DNA of 64,000 nucleotides, from positions 465,443-529,442 of the forward strand of contig JABSRZ010000003.1 of assembly GCA_013214705.1 (NCBI GenBank). The letters run 5' to 3'. The position numbers and the translations under genes are program-made. This DNA is from Hyphomicrobiales bacterium. GTDB taxonomy: Bacteria; Pseudomonadota; Alphaproteobacteria; Rhizobiales; OSC116. Of the stretch, positions 55,977-64,000 are shown one piece after another (the stretch's first letter is position 1; every line of letters begins with the position of its first letter). The notes below the pieces were generated by a model. That model ran no database searches. It was not told where the DNA came from and saw nothing but the letters and a program-made list of their open reading frames with translations.

Positions 55977-58900
55977 TGATAAACGCCATTGAAAATATTT
56001 TGCGCATGCCAAAAGTTGTCATGACCGTAATGATGCTGCTATTGGTAGCAGGTGGCGCGGCTTATATGTCATTGCCAAAAGAAAGCTTTCCGTCGATTGA
56101 TATACCGTATTTTTACGTGTCTGTTGGGCAAAAAGGCATTTCGCCTAAAGATGCCGAACGCCTGCTAGCCAAACCAATCGAAGAGCGGTTAAATTCTCTA
56201 GATGGCCTTAAAAATATCAGTTCAACATCCACCACCGGCCATGTTTCGGTGTTTCTAGAATTCGATGTTAATGCCGATAAGGACGAAGCATTATCTGACA
56301 TTCGAGATGAATTGGATGGCATAAATAATGAATTACCATCCGACGCTGATGATGTTAAAATTAATGAAATTTCATTAACCGATAGACCCGTATTATCGGT
56401 GGCTATTTATGGTGAAATACCCGAACGCACTCTTATTAAACATGCAAACGAATTAAAAGAAGCGCTCGAAGGCATTGCCACGGCGCAAAAAGTAGAAATG
56501 TCGGGTGACCGCCAAGAAGTGCTTGAAGTGCGCATAGACCAGCTACGTTTAGAAGGTTATAACCTTACCGCAGCGCAATTGTTAAATGCATTAGCGACCA
56601 ATAATGCGATGGTGGCGGGCGGGACTTTGGATAGTGGCCAAGGCTCGTTTAATGTCGAAGTTCCGGGGCTTATATCTAGCGCCGAAGATGTGTTTAGCAT
56701 GCCGCTTAAAACGGTTGGCGATACGGTGGTTACTTTTGGCGATGTGGCCACAGTCACCAGAACTTTTAAAGATGCCACACAATATGCCTATGTAAATGGT
56801 TCACCTGCCATCACCATCGGCATTACCAAAAAATTAGGCACAAACCTTATTGAAGTGGCAGATGAAATTCGTGCGGTAACCGAAGAAGTTGTTAAAGATT
56901 GGCCTAAAGGCATTTCTTATGCTTATTTGCTCGATCAATCAAAAAGTACAAAAAGTTTATTTAGGTCGTTAGAAGCCACAGTTTTAACCGCCGTGGTTTT
57001 GGTTATCATTATGTGTATCGCGTTTTTGGGCGTGCGGCCGGCTATTCTCATAGGTATGTCTATTCCGATTTCCTTTATGATGGCGTTTATGGTTCTCGAT
57101 TTCATGGGCATGTCAATTAACATCATGGTGATGTTTGGGCTGGTGATTGCCGTGGGCGTGTTGGTGGATGACCCCATTGTGGTGGTCGAATATGCCGAAC
57201 GAAAACTCGCGGAAGGTATTTCTAGAAAACAAGCCTTTATAATGGCGGCACGTAAAATGTTTGTGCCCGTGGTGTTTGCTACAGCTACCACTTTAGGGGC
57301 GTTTGTGCCTTTGCTATTCTGGCCGGGTATTATCGGCAAATTCATGTCCTATCTACCGATTGTGGTGATTGTGGTTATGGTGGCATCGCTTATTTCTGCG
57401 CTTATTTTTATGCCGGTCATTGGGGCATTTATCGCCAAGGTCGAAATTTCAGATGAAGAAAAAGAAGCCGCCGATGTGGTGATGTATCCGGATAAATTCC
57501 ATGTGTCTAAAGTGCGCGGCGTCATTGGCATATATGTGCGCATTATGGCAACATTATTGCTGCATCCGATTCTCACTTTAACGGTTGGTTTTTCCATCGT
57601 TGGCGCGGGTTTTTACGCCTATAGCCTCAACCCCACGGGCACAGAGGCATTCCCAGCTTCTGAACCTGAATATGGTACGGTTTCGGTGGTCACACGCGGC
57701 AATTATTCGCCGATCGAGATAAGAGATTTCTTGCTAGAAGTGCAAGATGAAGTGTTGCAAGTGCCGGGCATTCAAGATGTCATCATGTCGTTTGGCGGTG
57801 GCAATGGCTCACCTCCAGACACCATTGGCAACCTACAGTTACAGCTGCAACCGTGGGAAAAACGCATACCCGCCGCACAGATATTTGATGACATTCGCCA
57901 ACGTGTGGCGCATATTTCTGGCCTAGAAGTGCAATTAGCGGTGCAAGAAATGGGGCCCCCAGCGGGCAAAGATATTAACCTACGGGTTGAGACCGATAAA
58001 TTTGATGACCTTGCGCCAGCGGTAGCGAAATTGCGCAATTATCTGGAGAATGAATTAGGCGGCACAATTGAGCTAGAAGATGGCCGCCCTGCCCCCGGCA
58101 TTGACTGGAAGTTAACTTTCAACCGGGCTGAGGCATCTAAATTTGGCATCGGCATCAGAGACATTGGCCCTTATATTCAATTGGTCACTGGCGGGGTTAA
58201 TATTGGTTCATATCGCCCATCCGATGCCGTTGATGAGCTAGACATTATGGTGCGGCTGCCCAAAGCTGACCGCAATTTCGAAGCGCTCGACTCCATTCGC
58301 ATCGTGACCACCAAGGGTCTGATTCCACTATCTAACTTTATCACTCGTAAAGCTGTGCCAAAAACTGGCAACATCACCCGCCGTAATGGCATATATTCGA
58401 TGACAGTGGCGGCAAATTTAGAAGAAGGCATTGCCACCGATAAAAAAGTAGAGCAATTGCAAGCTTGGGATGAAACGCAAGAATGGCCAGAAGGCATCGA
58501 GATTATTTATGGTGGTGCGGCCGAGCAAACCGATGAAACCAATGCGTTCATCATCAAGGCATTTGGCGGCGCGATGTTCCTGATTTTCTTTATCTTATTG
58601 CTCGAATATAACAGTTTCTACCAAGTTATTGTTACGCTAACCACGGTAGTTATGTCTATATCTGGGGTGTTAATTGGCATGTTGATTACCGGCATGACAT
58701 TTTCGGCCATTATGACCGGCCTCGGCATTGTGGCACTCACCGGCATTGTGGTTAAAAACGGCATTGTGCTGATAGATACCTATAATGAATATAACCGAAA
58801 CCAAAATGTCGAACCGGTTAAAGCCATGCTGATAACTGTGGCACAGCGCATTCGGCCAGTATTGTTAACCGCCATTGTGACGGCTTTGGGTGTTTTGCCG

Positions 58901-59203
58901 ATGGCATTTAACGTCGAGTTTGATTTTATCCGCCGCGAAGTGGTGATGGGCGGTCTAGCTGGGACGATATTTATCCATCTTTCGGCGGCATTGGTGTCTG
59001 GCCTGTTATTCTCTACAGTTTTGACCTTGGTCATGGTGCCAGTTATGATCACCGCGCCATCGGTTATAAAACAAGGGATTATCAGTTGGAGCGTGCGCAT
59101 TAAAGCCATGTTAAAACCTAAACCTAAACCTAAACCTAAACCCGAACCAGACCTAAGTGAAGAAGACGAAAAGGTTGAACCTAAATTAAAAGCTGCCGAA
59201 TAG
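55973..59203 (+). CDS. RND-family efflux pump (HAE1-type permease)
   Basis: A 1076-residue inner-membrane pump with twelve expected helices. TM1 begins VVMTVMMLLLVAGG, the first porter part PKESFPSIDIPYFYVSVG is typical, and the proton-relay region GLVIAVGVLVDDPIVVVEYA has the conserved Asp pair. The C-terminal half repeats the design. The tail has a (Lys-Pro)5 run coded by a CCTAAA hexamer array at 59112-59141. Export substrate unknown. Confidence 0.95.
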   Translation: MMINAIENILRMPKVVMTVMMLLLVAGGAAYMSLPKESFPSIDIPYFYVSVGQKGISPKDAERLLAKPIEERLNSLDGLKNISSTSTTGHVSVFLEFDVNADKDEALSDIRDELDGINNELPSDADDVKINEISLTDRPVLSVAIYGEIPERTLIKHANELKEALEGIATAQKVEMSGDRQEVLEVRIDQLRLEGYNLTAAQLLNALATNNAMVAGGTLDSGQGSFNVEVPGLISSAEDVFSMPLKTVGDTVVTFGDVATVTRTFKDATQYAYVNGSPAITIGITKKLGTNLIEVADEIRAVTEEVVKDWPKGISYAYLLDQSKSTKSLFRSLEATVLTAVVLVIIMCIAFLGVRPAILIGMSIPISFMMAFMVLDFMGMSINIMVMFGLVIAVGVLVDDPIVVVEYAERKLAEGISRKQAFIMAARKMFVPVVFATATTLGAFVPLLFWPGIIGKFMSYLPIVVIVVMVASLISALIFMPVIGAFIAKVEISDEEKEAADVVMYPDKFHVSKVRGVIGIYVRIMATLLLHPILTLTVGFSIVGAGFYAYSLNPTGTEAFPASEPEYGTVSVVTRGNYSPIEIRDFLLEVQDEVLQVPGIQDVIMSFGGGNGSPPDTIGNLQLQLQPWEKRIPAAQIFDDIRQRVAHISGLEVQLAVQEMGPPAGKDINLRVETDKFDDLAPAVAKLRNYLENELGGTIELEDGRPAPGIDWKLTFNRAEASKFGIGIRDIGPYIQLVTGGVNIGSYRPSDAVDELDIMVRLPKADRNFEALDSIRIVTTKGLIPLSNFITRKAVPKTGNITRRNGIYSMTVAANLEEGIATDKKVEQLQAWDETQEWPEGIEIIYGGAAEQTDETNAFIIKAFGGAMFLIFFILLLEYNSFYQVIVTLTTVVMSISGVLIGMLITGMTFSAIMTGLGIVALTGIVVKNGIVLIDTYNEYNRNQNVEPVKAMLITVAQRIRPVLLTAIVTALGVLPMAFNVEFDFIRREVVMGGLAGTIFIHLSAALVSGLLFSTVLTLVMVPVMITAPSVIKQGIISWSVRIKAMLKPKPKPKPKPEPDLSEEDEKVEPKLKAAE

Positions 59204-59307
59204 AAATTATATCATTTTTGATATCAGATTGCCAGACTTGCTATTTATAGCCAGTGTGGCTAGTGTGTTAACGATAATATAAACCTTTTAAGAGTTTTAG
59301 GTCGCTT

Positions 59308-60222
59308 ATGTCAACCACTTCGTCAATGTCTCAACGCCCACACCATCCACGCCGCCAATTGAGCAGCGGCCAAACCTCTGAACTTATTGTCATCGATAAA
59401 AATGGCGAAAACCGCCAAGTGATTTATGAAACGGCGGCGCTTATAGAAGCCCCGAATTGGACAGCAGACGGTAAATGGCTGGTTTATAACAGCGATGGGC
59501 GTTTGTTTAAAATTTCGCCAGATGGCCAAGATGGCCCCCACCGCATTAACACCGCGCCGATAGAGAATTTAAATAATGACCATTGCCTCGCACCAGATGG
59601 CAAAAAAATATTCATTTCGGCCAATGACGGGCATATATATAGTGTTGACATAGATGGTGGCACACCGACAAAAATAACCAACAATCATGATGCATTCAGG
59701 CATTATTTGCACGGCGTTTCACCAGATGGCAGCCACCTTATTTATATTGGCATCCAACGTGATGGCGATGACAAGATGGTTTCAAGCATATATTCGATTC
59801 CCACCACTGGTGGCGCTGACACTATGCTAACCGATGGCAAATATTTTGTAGATGGCTGCGAATATACCCCCGATGGCGCGTGGATATATTATAATTCCGA
59901 ACAAGCGGCACAACGTGCCGGCCATGCGCAAATTTTCAGAATGCGCCCAGATGGCAGCGACCAACAACAAATCACGTTTGACGAGCGGGTAAATTGGTTT
60001 CCGCATTTTCCAGCCAATGGCTCTATCATTGCCTATATCAGCTTCCCAAAAAATACCCTTGGCCACCCAGCAGATAAACACATCCTCATCCGCACCATGG
60101 ATTTAAACGGTAAAAACATCAAAACCATAGACAAATTTAACGGCGGCCAAGGCAGCATAAACGTAAATTCATGGGCACCAGATAGCACTCGACTGGCCTA
60201 TATCGCCTATCCGATTGGTTAA
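59308..60222 (+). CDS. TolB-like beta-propeller protein (PD40 repeats)
   Basis: A 304-residue protein with repeated WxxDGKWLVYNS/PDGKKIFI-type blades (WTADGKWLVYNSDG, APDGKKIFISANDG, SPDGSHLIYI, TPDGAWIYYNSE, WAPDSTRLAYIA). It has no signal peptide, so it is probably cytoplasmic, unlike TolB. Function unknown. Confidence 0.85.
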   Translation: MSTTSSMSQRPHHPRRQLSSGQTSELIVIDKNGENRQVIYETAALIEAPNWTADGKWLVYNSDGRLFKISPDGQDGPHRINTAPIENLNNDHCLAPDGKKIFISANDGHIYSVDIDGGTPTKITNNHDAFRHYLHGVSPDGSHLIYIGIQRDGDDKMVSSIYSIPTTGGADTMLTDGKYFVDGCEYTPDGAWIYYNSEQAAQRAGHAQIFRMRPDGSDQQQITFDERVNWFPHFPANGSIIAYISFPKNTLGHPADKHILIRTMDLNGKNIKTIDKFNGGQGSINVNSWAPDSTRLAYIAYPIG

Positions 60223-60231
60223 CTTGTTTGG

Positions 60232-61410
60232 CTAAACTTTAGCTTGGTTAAGGCCAGCAGCTAACCGCTCCAAAGCTGGTTGCAAAATATCTGTCGGTTG
60301 GGCATAGCAAATGCGTAAATAGCCTTCGCCGGCTGTGCCGAATGCTGCCCCGGGGGCAACCCCGACTTTGGCTATATCGAGCAAGTTTTTGGCGGTTTGT
60401 AGGCTGTCAGTCATGGCTTTGACTTTAAAGAAACAATAAAATGCGCCATCTGGTTGGATAAATTCTACGCCATCAATTTGTTGCAACATTTCGCTGGCGA
60501 TTTGATAACCGGCTTTAAGCCGTTGGTTTAATAGTTTAACCTCGCCCTCACCGGCCTGTAGCATTTTTATGCCAGCTTGTTGTACAAAGCCTGCTGGCCC
60601 AGCTATGCTAAATTCGCTCAACATGGCAAATGTATTTTCTAGTGCCGATGGCGCGCATATCCAGCCCAATCGCCACCCGGTCATCGACCAAGCTTTCGAA
60701 AAACTGTTAATCGAAATAAACCTATCTTCATCAGTTGCCCATTGCAGAAACGATGGTGCACAATGGCCGTGCCGGTATAGGCGGGCATATACATCATCGG
60801 CAAGGAGCCAAATGCCGTATTTGCGGCAATGGTCAAATAAAATGCGCATGTCAGCTTCGGGCATGGTCCAACCCGTTGGGTTATTGGGCGAATTTAGCAC
60901 CACGGCTTTGGTATTTGGGGTTAATAGGCTGATAAATTGGTCTAAATCTAGCGCCCATTTGCCGTCTTTGACTTGCAAATTTTGGCAAATAACCTCTGCA
61001 CCCGAAATTTTAAACGCTTCTAATACATTCGGCCAACTTGGCAATATGCTAACAATGCGGTCATTGGGCGTGGTGATGGCCTGCGCCACCAGTGCCAACC
61101 CCTGCATGCCCGATGCAGTAACGGTGATGCGGCTTTGGTTAAATTCTTGGCCATATAATTGCTGTTGATAGTGGCAAATTTGCTGGCGCAATTGAGGTTT
61201 ACCGCTATTGGGTTGGTAAAAATGGTCACCGGATTTAAGCGCGTCAACCGCGGCATCGACCGCCAAATGAGAGGTTTGCCAAGGGGTTTCGCCAAACCAT
61301 AGCGGGATAATGTCATCCATGCCCATACCGGCCTCGGCCACTTCGCGTATTTGGCTAGGTTTAAGCCGCAATGCCCGGTCGGATATTGGCAATTTGTCTA
61401 TATCATTCAT
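60232..61410 (-). CDS. Class I/II pyridoxal-phosphate aminotransferase
   Basis: 392 residues of the aspartate-aminotransferase fold. The PLP lysine is K239 in [18 protein letters not shown], and NSPNNPTGW is at 174-182. Its start overlaps the stop of the dehydrogenase gene by four bases. The substrate is not predictable. Confidence 0.92.
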   Translation of the reverse strand: MNDIDKLPISDRALRLKPSQIREVAEAGMGMDDIIPLWFGETPWQTSHLAVDAAVDALKSGDHFYQPNSGKPQLRQQICHYQQQLYGQEFNQSRITVTASGMQGLALVAQAITTPNDRIVSILPSWPNVLEAFKISGAEVICQNLQVKDGKWALDLDQFISLLTPNTKAVVLNSPNNPTGWTMPEADMRILFDHCRKYGIWLLADDVYARLYRHGHCAPSFLQWATDEDRFISINSFSKAWSMTGWRLGWICAPSALENTFAMLSEFSIAGPAGFVQQAGIKMLQAGEGEVKLLNQRLKAGYQIASEMLQQIDGVEFIQPDGAFYCFFKVKAMTDSLQTAKNLLDIAKVGVAPGAAFGTAGEGYLRICYAQPTDILQPALERLAAGLNQAKV

Positions 61411-62447
61411 TTATCGGCCATTATTATTTGTAATTTAACATCTGCCGGGCGGCCTTCAACCGCGCGGTCAAACGCCTCGATGGATTGCTCAAAGCTATAT
61501 GTATCACTAATTAGCGGTTTTAAATCCACCTTGCCAGAGGCGATGAGGTTTAACGCCCGGTCAAATACATTGGCATATCTAAATACGGTTTGGATGCTAA
61601 TCTCTTTGTCTATCGCGCTGTTGATGTTTAGCGAATGTTTTTCGGTTGGTAAACCGACCAAAACCACGTTGCCACCGGGGCGGACAAAATCGGTTAAGCT
61701 GGCAATGGCGTGCGGGTTGCCCGATGCCTCAAACACCACATCTGCGCCCCAATATTCGGTATCAGCCATCAGTTTTGCCACCGCATCATTATTTTGAATG
61801 TTAATGCCTATTATGCCATTATAGGCGCTGGCAATGTCTAATTTCGGTTGGTGGACATCGGTAATATACACTTTGGCGCAACCGGCGGCTAACGCTGCAA
61901 TGGCTATCATAATGCCTATTGTGCCTGCGCCCAACACCACGCCGATGTCGCCGGGTTTAATTTGGGCTTTTATCGCGGCGTGCATGCCAACCGCAAACGG
62001 TTCAACCATGGCCGCTTCGGCAAAACTTACATTATCGGCTAGTTTATAAGTAAAGGCTGCGGGGTGCACAACGCTTGCGGTTAAGCAACCATGCACCGGC
62101 GGTGTGGCCCAAAACCTCACTGCTGGGTCGACATTATATATGCCCAATTTTGTCGCGCGAGATTTAAAGTTAGGCACGCCCGGCTCCATACACACCCTGT
62201 CGCCAATAGCCAAGCCAGACACATTTGCGCCAACTTCGGTGACTACGCCTGATGCCTCATGCCCCAAAACCATGGGTGCATTTACGACAAAATTGCCAAT
62301 GGAACCATGGGTGTAATAATGCACATCACTGCCACATATACCCACTGTATGAATTTGAATGCGTACATCATCCGCGCTCAAAAAACTTGGCACATCTATA
62401 TCTCGCAAGTTTAATTGATGTTTTTTTTCTAATACCAAAGCACGCAT
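61407..62447 (-). CDS. Zinc-dependent alcohol dehydrogenase (xylitol/sorbitol dehydrogenase-like)
   Basis: 346 residues. It has the zinc motif [21 protein letters not shown], the NAD fold [17 protein letters not shown] and VGLPTEKHS. The pattern is that of polyol (xylitol/L-iditol) dehydrogenases. ATG 62447 with an AGGTGAGGA site is preferred to GTG 62459. It is cotranscribed with the aminotransferase. Confidence 0.92.
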   Translation of the reverse strand: MRALVLEKKHQLNLRDIDVPSFLSADDVRIQIHTVGICGSDVHYYTHGSIGNFVVNAPMVLGHEASGVVTEVGANVSGLAIGDRVCMEPGVPNFKSRATKLGIYNVDPAVRFWATPPVHGCLTASVVHPAAFTYKLADNVSFAEAAMVEPFAVGMHAAIKAQIKPGDIGVVLGAGTIGIMIAIAALAAGCAKVYITDVHQPKLDIASAYNGIIGINIQNNDAVAKLMADTEYWGADVVFEASGNPHAIASLTDFVRPGGNVVLVGLPTEKHSLNINSAIDKEISIQTVFRYANVFDRALNLIASGKVDLKPLISDTYSFEQSIEAFDRAVEGRPADVKLQIIMADK

Positions 62448-62471
62448 ATTTTTCCTCACCTAAAACTAAGC

Positions 62472-62981
62472 CTATATTAATGTCAATTGCTCGGCAGGTA
62501 TAGTGATGCCTTCCAATTGCAATAATATTTTTTTGTTTTTTATGCCGCCACCAAACCCGGTCATCGAGCCATCTGCGCCAATGATGCGATGGCAAGGGAT
62601 GATGATAGGGATAGGGTTGGCATTATTGGCCCGGCCAACCGCGCGGCTGGCGCCTTTATTGCCAATTTTAGCCGCAATGTCGCCATAAGACGCGGTTTCC
62701 CCATATTTTATGCCACATAAAGCTTGCCAAACAGAAAGTTGGAATTCTGTGCCTGATGGTGATATGGCAATGTCAAACTCGGCCGCCTCGCCGGCAAAGT
62801 ATCGCTCAAGTGGCGATATAGCGTATAGAAGCGGAGCGGCATCGTGTCGCCATTCGGCCTGTATTTTGAACGGCTCGGTTGCAGCGAAGGCGGTAAAATG
62901 CAATTCGCTATCTGTGCCGATTGTTAAAAACTTACCGACCGGGCTAGGCATAAAATCATAATAAACTTGTTGCATATTCAC
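62472..62981 (-). CDS. ogt: Methylated-DNA-protein-cysteine methyltransferase
   Basis: 169 residues. The acceptor is Cys130 in IPIIIPCHRIIG, with GRANNANP before and GFGGG after. It repairs O6-methylguanine by suicidal alkyl transfer. It lies 24 bases upstream of the dehydrogenase, on the same strand. Confidence 0.96.
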   Translation of the reverse strand: MNMQQVYYDFMPSPVGKFLTIGTDSELHFTAFAATEPFKIQAEWRHDAAPLLYAISPLERYFAGEAAEFDIAISPSGTEFQLSVWQALCGIKYGETASYGDIAAKIGNKGASRAVGRANNANPIPIIIPCHRIIGADGSMTGFGGGIKNKKILLQLEGITIPAEQLTLI

Positions 62982-63019
62982 ACCAAAATCAACTGACCTT
63001 AAACCTAGCCCGATTCTAG

Positions 63020-63727
63020 CTAGTTGGATAGCTTATTAAAGCCTTTGAAAATTAACCACAGGCTCAAGAAAACTTCGAACAACCCACCGGGGATGACGCT
63101 TATCATCTCGACCAGGTCATTATGGCCATAAATTTCTAACACCGAACCGATAAACAACACTGAATAGCCAACAATTCCCCACACGGCCATAAACCGTGGC
63201 AATAGTTTTGAGCTGAATAACAGGCTGCAAAATAACAAGCCAGCCACCGACCATATCGCCATGCCCATATGATAGGCGTAGACTCCAGCTTGGGTCAGCA
63301 AGGTGGCGATAAGCTCATAATTGGCCATTTGGTCGGCTTGTGCAGTCAAAAATGCCTCGCCCAATGGAATGAGCGATAAAAGCATAATCACCCCAATGAT
63401 AAGCGTTATGGTGGCGGCAATTGCCAGTGAAAGATAGCCATAGGCCAAGCGTTGGTTATATGGTTTTAATATCGGCAGAACCAACACTGGCAGAGCTATA
63501 TTCATAAAAGTATGCACCAAAGCCATTAATATCGCGCCTGATGCAATGTCAAAACGGCTCGCAAATGCCATGCCGAGTGGATTTTCGCTGCCGGTAACGT
63601 CAGAAATCAAGAAGCTGCCAAAGCCATATGACAGAAAGGTAAGGATAAAAAATATCCCGAACCATCTTGCCGATTGTCTTATGTCATTGGTCTGTTGGCT
63701 TGAGCCGGTGGTGGTTTGTGAATTCAT
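63020..63727 (-). CDS. DUF4386-type multipass membrane protein
   Basis: 235 residues with about six membrane helices, starting after a Gln/Thr/Ser-rich tail. The DUF4386-type sequence (RWFGIFFILTFLSYGFGSFL and LLPRFMAVWGIVGY) is clear. Function unknown. It precedes ogt by 38 bases. Confidence 0.8.
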   Translation of the reverse strand: MNSQTTTGSSQQTNDIRQSARWFGIFFILTFLSYGFGSFLISDVTGSENPLGMAFASRFDIASGAILMALVHTFMNIALPVLVLPILKPYNQRLAYGYLSLAIAATITLIIGVIMLLSLIPLGEAFLTAQADQMANYELIATLLTQAGVYAYHMGMAIWSVAGLLFCSLLFSSKLLPRFMAVWGIVGYSVLFIGSVLEIYGHNDLVEMISVIPGGLFEVFLSLWLIFKGFNKLSN

Positions 63728-63843
63728 AATAATCTCCTATTTTCACATGGTTTAAATTTAATGATGCGAATATAGGCGCTGCAAATAATAATGAAATTGC
63801 CTAAATATGTAGAATTGATATGCAAAAATGCATGGAACAGTGT

Positions 63844-64000
63844 TTATTTGGCCAATTCTTGCGCCAATAAATCATAGACTATGCGAATGCGAGCGCTTGA
63901 GTTTAACTCTCTATGCGCCACCAACCAGACCGAGGCTGTTAGCGGCTTAAGATTGGGCAATACCCGCGCTACCTTGGGTTCTAAATCACCAAAATTGCTA
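63844..64000 (-). CDS. LysR-type regulator, C-terminal part (cut by window edge)
   Basis: 52 codons to a TAA stop. The sequence KVARVLPNLKPLTASVWLVA, then HRELNSSARIRIVYDLLAQE, is the C-terminal end of the LysR substrate-binding domain. The rest lies beyond the window. Confidence 0.85.
   Translation of the reverse strand, partial: SNFGDLEPKVARVLPNLKPLTASVWLVAHRELNSSARIRIVYDLLAQELAK

Overview
The window looks like chromosome from a Gram-negative alphaproteobacterium of moderate to low GC. Reasons: glutathione-dependent formaldehyde oxidation genes, a NIT-domain chemoreceptor, LuxR-type regulators of alphaproteobacterial style, HAE1-type RND efflux, autotransporters, and AT-rich intergenic DNA. 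I cannot name the genus from the sequence alone. There are no rRNA genes, no CRISPR array and no phage structural genes. The only complete tRNA is tRNA-Arg(CCG) at 50722-50798.

Left flank (1-17.99 kb). This is ordinary chromosome: an Lrp/AsnC regulator, a branched-chain aminotransferase, a small RRM protein, a methyltransferase, a cold-shock protein, a glycosylasparaginase, CutC, a rhodanese and a three-gene ABC importer. It holds an old segmental duplication. The block from the NTF2-like gene through a LuxR solo to a NIT-domain chemoreceptor (6.5-10.44 kb) recurs at 15.64-17.56 kb. In the second copy the LuxR gene is intact, the NTF2-like gene is cut to its first codons, and the chemoreceptor has lost about 1.8 kb internally. 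Comparing the copies reveals RNA hairpins that kept their pairing. A badly decayed gene lies between the copies (14.25-15.29 kb).

Island array (17.99-50.80 kb). The 3' half of tRNA-Arg(CCG), including the encoded CCA, is repeated at 17992, 26271 and 29618. Each partial copy is followed by the same element-derived flank. This splits the region into three tandem islands of about 8.3, 3.3 and 21.1 kb, with one intact tyrosine integrase (49611-50618) next to the intact tRNA. Paired 8-bp arm-type sites lie just inside both ends of the largest island and inside the left end of the middle one. Island 1 carries a high-GC Ig-repeat autotransporter, an AraC/DUF4386/NAD(P)-binding module and HipBA. Island 2 carries a single CHASE hybrid histidine kinase. 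Island 3 carries another autotransporter, a truncated cell-wall hydrolase, an integrase remnant, a six-gene defence operon, small regulatory genes, and a helicase-HNH-integrase module with a 1-kb repeat-bearing noncoding region. The defence operon is GIY-YIG/DUF4357, HsdR, HsdM, HsdS, AAA ATPase and HNH. A short motif (core CTTCTATGGAACAGATTGGT) occurs six times in both orientations, usually at the edge of a gene or gene fragment.

Right flank (50.8-64 kb). This is chromosome again: an orphan ABC-2 type ATPase, the formaldehyde detoxification pair FrmA/FghA, and a TetR regulator divergent from an HlyD-RND pump with two overlapping perfect palindromes between them. Then come a TolB-like propeller, an aminotransferase/zinc dehydrogenase/Ogt/DUF4386 cluster, and the C-terminus of a LysR regulator cut by the window edge.

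The best candidates for an undescribed system are the composite type I restriction plus PtuAB-like operon, the helicase-HNH-integrase module with its duplicated cruciform-like repeat, and the dispersed cassette-boundary motif. All identifications are by reading motifs; no database search was run.
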